NCBI GenBank assembly: GCA_021828475.1
Contig: JAJZIY010000026.1
Location: 1-41,327 of the forward strand
From: Actinomycetes bacterium
GTDB lineage: Bacteria; Actinomycetota; Acidimicrobiia; Acidimicrobiales; Palsa-688
Reading direction: 5' to 3'
Length of the DNA stretch: 41,327 bases
Positions 16,563 to 24,683 of this stretch are shown piece by piece. Both the position numbers and the translations under genes were made by a program. Position 1 is the first letter of the stretch. Each line of letters begins with the position of its first letter. The notes beneath the pieces were generated by a model. The model saw only the letters and a list, made by a program, of their open reading frames with translations. It was not told the DNA's origin and searched no databases.

Positions 16563-16599
16563 GGGCTGCGCCGGTGCGGCGGCGCCGACGCCGCGCCGC

Positions 16600-19275
16600 T
16601 CAGCGGGTCGCGTTGGCCACGGGCCCCGCCCCGTAGCGCACGAAGCTCCCCCGGCAGGTGGACTTGGCCTGGTACATAGCCGTGTCGGCGTCGCGCAGGA
16701 TCTCCTCCGGACGCTCGTAGCCGAGCGTGCTCATGGCGATCCCGATACTGGCCGTGACGACAACCGTCTCGTCATCGATGTGGTACGGCTCGTTCAGGCT
16801 GTCAGAGAGCCGCCGCACCACCCCCTCCACGGCCGCCGCTTCCGCGTTTTCGAGCAGGAGGACGAACTCGTCGCCCCCGAAACGCGCCGCCGTGTCGGTC
16901 TCGCGCACCTGCGACCTGATGCGCTGGGCCACCTGGACCAGGAGCCGGTCGCCGTAGAGGTGCCCGAGGGTGTCGTTCAGCTGCTTGAAATTGTCGAGGT
17001 CGAGCCACAGCACGGTGTAGGACAAGCCCGGGCGCCGCTTGGCGCTCGCCATGGTCTGGGAGAGCCGGTCCAGGAAGAGGACGCGATTGGCCAGGCCGGT
17101 AAGGCTGTCGTAGAGGGCCTGCTGGCGCAGCCTCTCCTCCAGCTGGCGCCGCTCGGTGATGTCGGTGACGGCACCCACCACCCTCACCGCCGGCCGGCCG
17201 CTACCCGGCACGGCCAGGCCCCTGGTCAGCACCCAGCGGTACGAGCCGTCGCTGGCCTTCACGCGGTGCTCGCTGAGGAACGAAGCCGAGCTGCCGACCT
17301 TCACCAGTTCCAGTTGAGCCAGCAGCGCCGGCCGGTCTTCGGGGTGCACCCGTCCGAGCCATTCGGCTGCGTCGTTGCCGACCTGATGCTCGGCGTAGCC
17401 GAGCATCTCCTTCCACCTGCTCGAGTAGTAGATCGAGCCCGTTGACAGATCCCAATCCCAAAGTCCGTCGTTGGCGGCTTGGGCGGCGAGGGCATAGCGC
17501 TCCTCGCTCTGGCGCACGGCGTGCGCCATCTCCTTTTCGCGCCGGTAGGACAGCGCCAGATCCTCGCCGCGCCGGCGCAGCGAACCGAGCAGGGACCGGT
17601 GGTCGAGCGCCTCGCTGAAGAGGGCAGACCAGGTGAAGTGCGCCTCCTGGTCCAGGCGTGCACTGACGGGCTCGGCGATGGCGAGGAACCCCCAATCGGT
17701 CGTGGGGCTCTGGACCGGGAAGACGCACACGAGGCCGGTGCCCCCCAACTCGAACAGCTCCTCCGGCGGGAAGCACTCGACCTCGCCTACGGGCTTGGCC
17801 AGCTCCAGGCGGCCACCGCCCGCCTCGAAGGTGCCTACGACCTCCAACGTGGCAGGGGCGTCGTGCCCGCCCCTCCCGGCGACGCCGTGGCGCCCGGCTC
17901 CGCCCTTCCAGAGCGCCAGGACGGCCAGGCGAGCCTCGGTGCTCGCCATCCAACGCAGGGCCCTCGGATCCTCGTCGCGGTTGTTGAGCAGGTCGAGCGT
18001 GATCTGGTAGTCGTCTCGGATGGCCTTGCGCAACTCGTAGTAGGAGTTGTTACGGAAATCGAGCTGGGCCTTGGTGAGCGACAGCGCCACCTGTGCGCTG
18101 CACTGGTTCAGGCGCTCGGCCACGCCGGGATCGGCGCCGCCGGCCGCCGAGACCTGCGAGCTCAGCGCCGTGGCGAGCTCGACCAGGGCGGCGTGCGCCT
18201 CGCGGGACGGGGCGTCGGCGTACAGGGCCTGGCACAGCTCGGTCAGCCTGACCAGGTCCCGGCCCACCGGTTCGCGCGCCGCGACGGCCGCGAACAGCGC
18301 CTCCACCTCCCGGGCGCTGGCCTCGGCATGGGTGGCGAGCTCCGTGCCCTGGCGGTAGGCAGCCGAGCGCATCGCCTCCAGGAACTCGGCCACGGGATCG
18401 GCCGCCCGGGTTCCATCGACGGGCCCGGCGCCCCGGGCGCAGCCACAGCTCTCTCGGGCGACGTAGGCCGTCGGGACGACATGGCGCCCTGAGCGCACCT
18501 CTTCGCCCCTTACGGCGGCCATCACGAGCTCGGCGGCCAGGGCGCCGATACCCTCCATGTCCTGTGCCACGCTGGACAGGGTCGGCGACATGAGAGCACA
18601 ATCGGGCTTGTTGTCGAAGCCCACAACGGCCTGCGCCTCCGGCAGCCGGTGGCCTGCGGCCTGCAGGCCCCGCACGAACGTGACAGCGTTGAGGTCGGTG
18701 GCAGCCACCACGGCTGTCGCCGGCATCCCGGCAGCCAGGAACGCCTCGACAGCGCCGACGGCCCCGTGCTCGAAGTTGTTGGTCGAGCGGAAGACCAGGG
18801 CCGGGTCGGCCTCGATGCCATGCTCGGCCAGCGCTGCGTTGTAGGCCTCGTAGCGCTCGCGGATGTCGAACTGGTCGAGACAGCCGACGAAGGCGATCCG
18901 CCTGTGGCCGTGGGCCACGAGGTGCGCGACAGCCCCTCGGACACCTCCCTCGTTGTCCGAGACCACTGCCGGGTACTGGAAGCCGGCCTCCTCGTTGCCG
19001 ATGGCGACAACCGGCTTGCCTGCGGCTCGCAGCTCCTCCAGATAGGTGAGGGGGACGGCGTTGGCAATGGTCACGAACCCATCGGCCGCCTGCCAACCGA
19101 CGTGGGCAAGGCGCTGCAGGGTCACGCCCTGGTGGTAGCTGCGCCCTGTCCCGGACGTCTGGACGGCGAGCACACGCCCGCCCGCGCCCGCGACCGCCCT
19201 CAGGATGGCAGCAATTACCGGGCCCTCGTAAGCCCCGGCGAGGTAGCCGGACAAAACGCAGATCGTTGGTCCCAA
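16600..19275 (-). CDS. Diguanylate cyclase with LacI-type ligand-binding and PAS domains
   Basis: An 891-residue protein predicted to make c-di-GMP from two GTP. Residues 1-280 resemble the periplasmic-binding-protein fold of LacI regulators (PTICVLSGYLAGAYEGPVIA, QAVVGFDNKPDCALMSPTLS), but there is no helix-turn-helix before it and no signal peptide, so this is a cytosolic sensor. RESCGC (about 275) closes that domain. A helical stretch (about 290-440) and a region I cannot assign (about 450-570) follow, then a PAS domain (588-710, ERYALAAQAANDGLWDWDL to TDITERRQLEERL), then GGDEF (720-885). The catalytic motif GGDEF is at 800-804, with the inhibitory RxxD site (RETD) five residues before it and DLDNFKQLNDTLGH in place. 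There is no EAL domain. The TTG start at 19273-19275 has AAAGGA at good spacing. The ligand is unknown, perhaps a sugar. Confidence 0.9.
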   Translation of the reverse strand: MGPTICVLSGYLAGAYEGPVIAAILRAVAGAGGRVLAVQTSGTGRSYHQGVTLQRLAHVGWQAADGFVTIANAVPLTYLEELRAAGKPVVAIGNEEAGFQYPAVVSDNEGGVRGAVAHLVAHGHRRIAFVGCLDQFDIRERYEAYNAALAEHGIEADPALVFRSTNNFEHGAVGAVEAFLAAGMPATAVVAATDLNAVTFVRGLQAAGHRLPEAQAVVGFDNKPDCALMSPTLSSVAQDMEGIGALAAELVMAAVRGEEVRSGRHVVPTAYVARESCGCARGAGPVDGTRAADPVAEFLEAMRSAAYRQGTELATHAEASAREVEALFAAVAAREPVGRDLVRLTELCQALYADAPSREAHAALVELATALSSQVSAAGGADPGVAERLNQCSAQVALSLTKAQLDFRNNSYYELRKAIRDDYQITLDLLNNRDEDPRALRWMASTEARLAVLALWKGGAGRHGVAGRGGHDAPATLEVVGTFEAGGGRLELAKPVGEVECFPPEELFELGGTGLVCVFPVQSPTTDWGFLAIAEPVSARLDQEAHFTWSALFSEALDHRSLLGSLRRRGEDLALSYRREKEMAHAVRQSEERYALAAQAANDGLWDWDLSTGSIYYSSRWKEMLGYAEHQVGNDAAEWLGRVHPEDRPALLAQLELVKVGSSASFLSEHRVKASDGSYRWVLTRGLAVPGSGRPAVRVVGAVTDITERRQLEERLRQQALYDSLTGLANRVLFLDRLSQTMASAKRRPGLSYTVLWLDLDNFKQLNDTLGHLYGDRLLVQVAQRIRSQVRETDTAARFGGDEFVLLLENAEAAAVEGVVRRLSDSLNEPYHIDDETVVVTASIGIAMSTLGYERPEEILRDADTAMYQAKSTCRGSFVRYGAGPVANATR

Positions 19276-19305
19276 CAGGCCCGTCCTTTGGCTGCTCCGA
19301 GCTGC

Positions 19306-19338
19306 CCGGCCCTCGTGGGCCGGTTGCCCTCTCGAGAG
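19306..19338 (-). promoter_or_regulatory. Hairpin and palindrome in the diguanylate cyclase leader
   Basis: CCGGCCC (19306-19312) and GGGCCGG (19317-19323) form a perfect 7-base-pair stem with a 4-base loop about 30 bases before the start codon. Next to it is the perfect palindrome CTCTCGAGAG (19329-19338). Further upstream GGTTTA is repeated (19362-19373). The rest of the 184-base gap (19276-19459) shows nothing I can name. These could be a regulator site or a terminator for dprA; no T tract follows. Confidence 0.35.
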
Positions 19339-19459
19339 TTAATTCGTCGTGAGCCCTCGGAGGTTTAGGTTTAGCGAGCGAGCACCCTTGTCCGGCCCAG
19401 ACCGCAATAGCAGGCACCCGGGCCCTGCAGGCCCCCAACAGCGGGCCGGGGCCTCCGGC

Positions 19460-20710
19460 TCATCCTGAGCGCCACCACCATCCGTTGTCCTCGGCAACCA
19501 GGCCCGCGCTCTCGAGGCAGTCCAGGGCGACGAGGGCAGCACCTACGGGGAGGCGGCTGCGCTCGACCAGCTCATCGAGGCACGTCGGGCGCCTTGGAAG
19601 CGCCGCCAGCAAGGCGCTGGCCAGGGCATCTTGTGGCCTGGGCGTCTCCCGACCGGGCAAGGGGCCAGGAGGGCACCCCTGCGGCCTGGGCATTGGAGAG
19701 CCGGAGACGCGGGCCCTCGCCCCCATATCCGGGAGCGGGGGATCCTCCGGCGGCCGAGGGTGCAGGCGCGCTGCCGGACGCCGACCGGAGGTGCGGCTCC
19801 CGGCGTCGAGCAGATCCAGCACGTCGTCCGCCGACGTCACCACCGCCGCCCCGGTGGCCAGAAGGCGGTTCGTCCCTGCGGAGGCGGGGCTGCGTACCGG
19901 GCCCGGGAAGGCCGCCACCTCCTTGCCCGCCTCCAGCGCCGCGTCGACGGTGTGCCACGAACCTCCCCTGAGATGGCTCTCGACCACAACCACCACCTGG
20001 GCCAACCCGGCGATGATGCGGTTCCGGGCCGGGAACCTCCACGCCTGGGCGGGCGAGCCCGGGGCCGTCTCCGACACCACAGCGCCCCAGCGGCCGATCT
20101 CCGACCACAGGGCGCGGTGCCGGCGCGGGTACACGACGTCGACGCCACTGGCGGCAACGCCGACAGTCGGGGCTGCGAGCGGCCGCCGGGCAGCGAGCGC
20201 CCCACCGTGGGCGGCACCATCGATCCCGAGGGCCAGCCCGGACACGACGGTGACCCCGGCAGCCGCCAGATCCCGGCCCAGCTCGTAAGCCACCGACAGG
20301 CCTTCGGGGGTGCAGCGCCGAGTGCCGACCACCGCCACCGTAGGCGCTGCCGACAGTGCGCCGGGACTGCCGAGGACGAACAATGGGCCCCCGGGCAGCC
20401 GCCCGCCCTGGAGCGAGGCCGGGTAGCACGGCCCGCCGGGCCACAGCACGCTTATCCCCGCGTCACCGCAACGTCGCCACAGCGCCGCCACGTCCGTGCC
20501 GCTCACAGCGGCCTGCCATGCTGCCAACCCACGTGCGCCGACGCGCTGCGGCCGCGCGCCAGCCCCCACGACCCGGCGCCATGCCTCGGCCGGACCGTGT
20601 GCCTCCACCACTCCCCGGACCCATTGGGGAGCGGCACCGGGCAGGCACGACAGGGCGAGCACGTAGGCCCCCGGCGGCAACTCCGGGGCACCCGCCGGCG
20701 ACGCGCTCAA
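19460..20710 (-). CDS. dprA: DNA processing protein DprA
   Basis: DprA (Smf) binds incoming single-stranded DNA and loads RecA in natural transformation, and it is also widespread in bacteria not known to be competent. The 416-residue product has the Rossmann-like core (about 120-300) with VAVVGTRRCTPEG, VVSGLALGIDGAAHGGAL and FPARNRIIAGLA. A Pro-rich linker (about 310-360) leads to a C-terminal winged-helix domain (about 365-416, LLAALPRRPTCLDELVERS). The TTG start at 20708-20710 overlaps the comM stop in TTGA and has GGGAGGTGAG just before it. It is coupled to comM. Confidence 0.94.
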   Translation of the reverse strand: MSASPAGAPELPPGAYVLALSCLPGAAPQWVRGVVEAHGPAEAWRRVVGAGARPQRVGARGLAAWQAAVSGTDVAALWRRCGDAGISVLWPGGPCYPASLQGGRLPGGPLFVLGSPGALSAAPTVAVVGTRRCTPEGLSVAYELGRDLAAAGVTVVSGLALGIDGAAHGGALAARRPLAAPTVGVAASGVDVVYPRRHRALWSEIGRWGAVVSETAPGSPAQAWRFPARNRIIAGLAQVVVVVESHLRGGSWHTVDAALEAGKEVAAFPGPVRSPASAGTNRLLATGAAVVTSADDVLDLLDAGSRTSGRRPAARLHPRPPEDPPLPDMGARARVSGSPMPRPQGCPPGPLPGRETPRPQDALASALLAALPRRPTCLDELVERSRLPVGAALVALDCLESAGLVAEDNGWWWRSG

Positions 20711-22245
20711 GGCTCACCACCTCCCGCCCCGTCCAGGCCCGGTCCCAGCACCTCCGACCTGAGGGCGAGCGCAGTCAGAACATGTTCCGCCGCCAGCTCA
20801 CCTTCGTGGCCCTCGAGGTCGGCGACCGTGAGCGCCACGCGCCAGCAACGCACCAGACCTCTCGCCGTGAGCCGGCCCGAAGCCAACCGGGCTGCCAGGG
20901 CCTGCCTGGCAGCACGACTGAGCGGCGCCCACCGCTCGAGCGCCGCCCCCGGCAGCTCACCATTGGCGCGCACGCCGCGGGCGGTCGCTGCCTCCCTGGC
21001 GAGCAGGACCCGGCGGGCCACGGCAGCGGAGGGCTCGGGTGCCGGAGCTCCGGGAGCGCCGAGGAGGTCGCCGACCGCCGGCCTGCCAATGCGCACCGTC
21101 ATGTCGAAGCGGTCGAGCAACGGACCGGGCACACGCCGCGCGTAGCCGGCACGGTGACGATCGGAGCACCGACAGCTGCCCGGCGCGCCGTCGCTGCCGC
21201 AACGGCAGCCGTTCATGGCGGCGACCAGGACGAAGCGTGCCGGGAAGACAACCGTGGCGCTGGCCCGGCTCACGACCACCCTGCCTTCCTCCAACGGCTG
21301 GCGGAGGCTGTCGAGCGCAGCTGGAGCGAACTCTGCCAGCTCGTCCAGGAACAGCACACCGTGGTGCGCGTTGCTGGCCTCGCCAGGCCGCAGCCGCGCG
21401 CCTCCCCCGCCGACCAGCGCCACCGTGGTGGCGCTGTGATGGGGCGAGCGGAACGGGGGGTGCCTGTCCAGGCCCTCGTGCCCGATGTCGAAGCCTGAGG
21501 CCGAACGGACCTTGGCCACCTCGAGGGCAGCCTCCTCGGTGAGCTCGGGGAGCACCCCGGGCAGCCGAGTGGCGAGCATGGTCTTACCTGCGCCTGCGGC
21601 ACCCACCATGAGCAGGTGATGTGCCCCCGCAGCACACACTTCGAGGGCGCGACGGCCAACGGCCTGGCCCCTCACGTCCGCCAGGTCAGGGCCCGCCGGC
21701 GCGGGTCGGCTCCCTGCCGGACCGGGCGGTGCAGGCCACGCCTGCGCGCCGCGCAGTACGGCAACGAGCTCGGCCAGGCTACGAAAAGGCCTGACCCTGT
21801 GCCCCCGCACCAGGGCGGCCTCTGCGGCGCAAGCGGCCGGGACCACGACCTCGGTGCGCTCTAGGCAGGCGACCAGCGGCAGGGTCCCCGGCGCGCGCCG
21901 CAACGAACCGTCCAGGCCCAGCTCGCCGATGTAGGCCCGCCCAGCGACTGCGTCGACGGGGAGCTGGCCGTCAGCTGCGAGGGTACCGACGGCTATCGCC
22001 AGGTCGAGCACGGAGCCGGCCTTGCGCAGGGCCGACGGGGCCAGGTTGACGGTCACCCGCCGCTGCGGCCACCGCAGCCCGCTCGAGATGATGGCCGCCC
22101 TGGCGCGGTCGCGCGCCTCGCGGCACGAGGCGTCAGGCAGGCCGACGACCCGGAAACCGGGTAGCCCGTTGCTCACCTGTACCTCCACCTGGACGGCGCG
22201 CCCCTCGGCGCCCACGAGGGTGGCTGACGGGACAGTTGCCAGCAA
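20707..22245 (-). CDS. comM: ComM/YifB family AAA+ ATPase (Mg-chelatase-like)
   Basis: ComM is a hexameric helicase that aids branch migration during transformation in other bacteria. The 512-residue product has an N-terminal Lon-protease-like fold (about 1-170, VQVEVQVSNGLPGFRVVGLP), Walker A VGAAGAGKTMLATRLPG and Walker B GVLFLDELAEF in the central AAA+ domain, a Cys pair region (NGCRCGSDGAPGSCRC), and the C-terminal Mg-chelatase lid. I choose the TTG at 22243-22245 because MLATVPSATLVG matches the family start and AGGGGAGGGG precedes it. The frame runs on upstream without similarity. It lies upstream of dprA but is separated from yraN by a plus-strand gene. Confidence 0.94.
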   Translation of the reverse strand: MLATVPSATLVGAEGRAVQVEVQVSNGLPGFRVVGLPDASCREARDRARAAIISSGLRWPQRRVTVNLAPSALRKAGSVLDLAIAVGTLAADGQLPVDAVAGRAYIGELGLDGSLRRAPGTLPLVACLERTEVVVPAACAAEAALVRGHRVRPFRSLAELVAVLRGAQAWPAPPGPAGSRPAPAGPDLADVRGQAVGRRALEVCAAGAHHLLMVGAAGAGKTMLATRLPGVLPELTEEAALEVAKVRSASGFDIGHEGLDRHPPFRSPHHSATTVALVGGGGARLRPGEASNAHHGVLFLDELAEFAPAALDSLRQPLEEGRVVVSRASATVVFPARFVLVAAMNGCRCGSDGAPGSCRCSDRHRAGYARRVPGPLLDRFDMTVRIGRPAVGDLLGAPGAPAPEPSAAVARRVLLAREAATARGVRANGELPGAALERWAPLSRAARQALAARLASGRLTARGLVRCWRVALTVADLEGHEGELAAEHVLTALALRSEVLGPGLDGAGGGEP

Positions 22246-22304
22246 AGCCCCTCCCCTGTCTTGAGCGCTTGGGAGAGGCCGCCGGCCGGCCACGAGCCGC
22301 CACC

Positions 22305-22310
22305 ACGGTA
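22305..22310 (-). promoter_or_regulatory. Putative -10 (TACCGT) for comM-dprA
   Basis: TACCGT on the minus strand would give a leader of about 50 bases carrying the comM Shine-Dalgarno sequence. A second TACCGT at 22324-22329 overlaps the divergent TATGGT at 22328-22333, so the two promoters may compete. Confidence 0.35.
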
Positions 22311-22327
22311 CGCCATGGGTCGGACGG

Positions 22328-22333
22328 TATGGT
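22328..22333 (+). promoter_or_regulatory. Putative -10 (TATGGT) for the zinc-ribbon gene
   Basis: TATGGT lies 6 bases before the GTG at 22340 with no Shine-Dalgarno. This is the leaderless pattern. Confidence 0.45.
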
Positions 22334-22339
22334 GTCCGC

Positions 22340-22630
22340 GTGCCCAGGCGAGCCCGCGCACGTGGCCGCCCATGGCAGGCAGGAGAAAGGTCCGCGTGGC
22401 GCGAGCTCGGTGACCTCCTGGGCGACAGCGTCCTGGGAGCCGACGGCGTGGAGGTCCGGCGCGTCCAGCCGGCCCAGGCTCTCAAGGCGTACCTCTGTCC
22501 GGGGTGCCAGCAGGACATCGCACCCCGCACGGGTCATGTCGTGGTCGTGCCCGTCGCCGAGCCCGACCTACGCCGGCACTGGCACACGTCCTGCTGGGCG
22601 ATGCGCGAACGCCGCCGGCCGGGGCGATGA
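22340..22630 (+). CDS. Small zinc-ribbon-like protein, conserved in actinobacteria, function unknown
   Basis: A 96-residue basic protein. The centre reads AYLCPGCQQDIAPRTGHVVV, followed by RRHWHTSCWAMRERR. The CPGC pair with the later HWHxxCW gives four likely metal ligands, so a small zinc-binding fold is probable. Similar short proteins are common in actinobacteria, sometimes labelled ATP/GTP-binding without good reason. I cannot give a function. The start fits a leaderless GTG after TATGGT. It is on the opposite strand between yraN and comM, breaking an otherwise conserved run. Confidence 0.7.
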   Translation: MPRRARARGRPWQAGERSAWRELGDLLGDSVLGADGVEVRRVQPAQALKAYLCPGCQQDIAPRTGHVVVVPVAEPDLRRHWHTSCWAMRERRRPGR

Positions 22631-22672
22631 CAACTCAGCCGGGCGTCGGCCGACGGCGGCCCCGCGTGCCTG

Positions 22673-23107
22673 TCAGAAAGCCCCCCGTACGACCTCTACC
22701 AAACGCCCGGCGACGACGCTGGCCACGTCGAAGCGGACCTCCGACCACAGGCACTGGCGGGGACCTGTGGCCACCCGCCTCTGCTCTGCCAGCCAGATGG
22801 CCGCCATACGGCGCAGCCGCGCCTGCTTGGCCCTGCCGACCGCCTCCGACGGGGCTCCGAACGCGCCGCACGAACGGGCCTTGACCTCGCAGAAGACCAG
22901 TAGACCGCCCCTGCGGGCCACCAGGTCCACCTCCCCGGTGCTGCGTGCCCAGTTGCGGGCCAGTACCTCGAAGCCCTGCGCCAGGTACCAGTCGGCCGCC
23001 AGGTCCTCTCCCCAGCGTCCCAGGCGCTGCCTACCTCCGGCACCCGCCGCAGCGCCGGCCCATTGCCCTCGTCGTCCTTGCCTGCCTTCGTCCACGGCGC
23101 CAAGCAT
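22673..23107 (-). CDS. yraN: YraN family protein (UPF0102), predicted nuclease fold
   Basis: A 144-residue protein with the YraN core LGRWGEDLAADWYLAQGFEV, then GEVDLVARRGGLLVFCEVKA. The Asp and ExK residues match a PD-(D/E)XK-like nuclease site. The cellular role is unsettled; its neighbours dprA, comM and xer suggest DNA metabolism. The first 28 or so residues (Gly/Ala/Arg-rich) lie ahead of the conserved part, so the real start may be later than the ATG at 23105-23107. The gap to DUF2469 is 50 bases. Confidence 0.88.
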   Translation of the reverse strand: MLGAVDEGRQGRRGQWAGAAAGAGGRQRLGRWGEDLAADWYLAQGFEVLARNWARSTGEVDLVARRGGLLVFCEVKARSCGAFGAPSEAVGRAKQARLRRMAAIWLAEQRRVATGPRQCLWSEVRFDVASVVAGRLVEVVRGAF

Positions 23108-23157
23108 CGCGCCCGCCTCGGACGCCCCGCCCGGAGCGGCGCGCCTACGCCCGGCTG

Positions 23158-23451
23158 TCAGATCTCCTTTTCGGGGAGCTCCTCGACGTTGACGTCCTTG
23201 AAGGTCACGACCCGGACATTGGACACGAAACGGGCCGGCCTGTACATGTCCCAGACCCAGGCATCCCCGAGCTTCACCTCGAAGTACGTGCGCGGACCAT
23301 CGCCCTTGGCCTCCATCTGCACGTCGTTGGCCAGGTAGAACCGCCTCTCGGTCTCCACCACGTACTTGAACATGGGGAGCACGGCCCGGTACTCCTGGAA
23401 GAGCGCTAGTTCGATCTCGGTCTCGTACCGCTCGAGGTCCTCAGCGCTCAT
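23158..23451 (-). CDS. DUF2469 family protein, actinobacterial marker
   Basis: A 97-residue protein very close to the actinobacterial DUF2469 family, recognised by FKYVVETERRFYLAND, WVWDMYRPARFVSNVRVVTF and the end KDVNVEEL. The function is unknown. It is usually found after rnhB and before yraN. Here rnhB and lepB are missing and rplS is the next gene upstream. The ATG at 23449-23451 has GGGAGGAG nearby. Confidence 0.92.
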   Translation of the reverse strand: MSAEDLERYETEIELALFQEYRAVLPMFKYVVETERRFYLANDVQMEAKGDGPRTYFEVKLGDAWVWDMYRPARFVSNVRVVTFKDVNVEELPEKEI

Positions 23452-23484
23452 GGCACTCCTCCCAGACGTAGGCCCATACCAAGC

Positions 23485-23490
23485 ATGGTA
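23485..23490 (-). promoter_or_regulatory. Putative -10 (TACCAT) for DUF2469-yraN
   Basis: TACCAT on the minus strand gives a leader of about 26 bases with the DUF2469 Shine-Dalgarno. It is part of the inverted repeat TACCA-AGCA-TGGTA (23477-23490), which could be a regulator site. The rest of the 120-base gap shows nothing. Confidence 0.4.
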
Positions 23491-23571
23491 CGGCGCGCCA
23501 AGCCCCGGTAGGTGCCATCGGGCGCCCGCTGGCCCGATGGGCCGCAGGCGTCGGCCCTCATCGCCCGCCCC

Positions 23572-23922
23572 TCAGTGGTTGACGCGCTTCTCTTTGATCT
23601 TGGCAGCCTTGCCGATGCGGTCGCGCAGGTAGTAGAGCTTGGCACGACGCACGTCTCCGAGCGTCACCACCTCGACGCGGGCGATCGAAGGCGAGTGCAC
23701 TGGCCAGGTGCGCTCCACGCCGACACCGGAGCTCACCTTGCGCACCGTGAACGTCTCACGTACTCCGGAGCCCCGACGGGCTATGACCGCCCCCTGGAAG
23801 GCCTGGACCCTCTCCCGGTTGCCCTCAACAACTCTGACGTGCACCCTGATGGTGTCCCCCGGGGCAAAGTCGGGGACGTCGTCACGCAAGCTCTCGCGGT
23901 CGATCAAATCGGTCGGGCCCAT
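23572..23922 (-). CDS. rplS: 50S ribosomal protein L19
   Basis: A 116-residue L19 of normal size, with [54 protein letters not shown] and [17 protein letters not shown]. It sits at the contact between the subunits. The ATG at 23920-23922 follows trmD by 7 bases, and it is the last gene of the rpsP operon. Confidence 0.97.
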   Translation of the reverse strand: MGPTDLIDRESLRDDVPDFAPGDTIRVHVRVVEGNRERVQAFQGAVIARRGSGVRETFTVRKVSSGVGVERTWPVHSPSIARVEVVTLGDVRRAKLYYLRDRIGKAAKIKEKRVNH

Positions 23923-23929
23923 AAGGCGA

Positions 23930-24667
23930 TCAGGTTACCTGATCGAAGCCGTGCTCGGCCAACAGCGCCTTCTCGGCCTGCGTGAGGCCGCCCCTCGCCG
24001 CGATCAGGTCCGGCCTGCGCTGCAGCGTGCGGGCAAGCGAAGCAGCGCGACGCCAAGCCGCAACCCGCTGATGGTGCCCGGAGACAAGGACCTCCGGCAC
24101 CGACCAGCCCCTGAAGTCCGCCGGTCGCGTGTACTGGGGGTATTCGAGCAGCCCCTCGGCGAAGCTCTCCTCCGCCGCCGAGGACGAGTTGCCCATGACC
24201 CCGGGCACCAGGCGCCCCACGGCCTCGAGCACCACCACCGCCGCCGCTTCGCCCCCCGCGAGGACGTAGTCGCCGACCGAGAGCTCACCGTCCACCAGAT
24301 GATCGGCCACCCGTTGGTCGACACCTTCGTAACGCCCGCACAGGAGGGAGAAGCCGCCCCCGGCTGCCAGCTCGTGGGCCATCGCCTGGTCGAAGCGACG
24401 CCCTCCCGGCCCCATCAGGTACAAGGGCCGACGCGGCAGTGCCGCCTCGACGGCAGCGAACACGGGCTCCGGCGCCAGGACCATCCCGGCCCCGCCCCCG
24501 AAGGGGCTGTCGTCGACGCTGCGGTGCGGTCCGGCCGCCCCGGCCCGCAGGTCGTGGACCGCGATGTCCAGCGCCCCCGACCGCCACGCCTTGCCCAGCA
24601 GGCTGGCCTGGCACCACGTGCGGACCAGGTCCGGGAAGATCGTGAAGACCTCCGCCCGCAGGCTCAC
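23930..24667 (-). CDS. trmD: tRNA (guanine-N1)-methyltransferase TrmD
   Basis: TrmD methylates G37 of tRNAs to prevent frameshifting, using SAM bound in a trefoil knot. The 245-residue product has [54 protein letters not shown], and the C-terminal [14 protein letters not shown] and [18 protein letters not shown]. The GTG start at 24665-24667 follows rimM by 16 bases. Confidence 0.97.
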   Translation of the reverse strand: MSLRAEVFTIFPDLVRTWCQASLLGKAWRSGALDIAVHDLRAGAAGPHRSVDDSPFGGGAGMVLAPEPVFAAVEAALPRRPLYLMGPGGRRFDQAMAHELAAGGGFSLLCGRYEGVDQRVADHLVDGELSVGDYVLAGGEAAAVVVLEAVGRLVPGVMGNSSSAAEESFAEGLLEYPQYTRPADFRGWSVPEVLVSGHHQRVAAWRRAASLARTLQRRPDLIAARGGLTQAEKALLAEHGFDQVT

Positions 24668-24683
24668 CGAGGCGTCCGCTCCG

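Noticed and set aside
19276-19459. c-di-GMP-I riboswitch before the cyclase gene
   Set aside because: GGGCAACC and a hairpin recall its first half, but the second conserved part and the receptor loop are not seen. Kept only as an unassigned leader structure.
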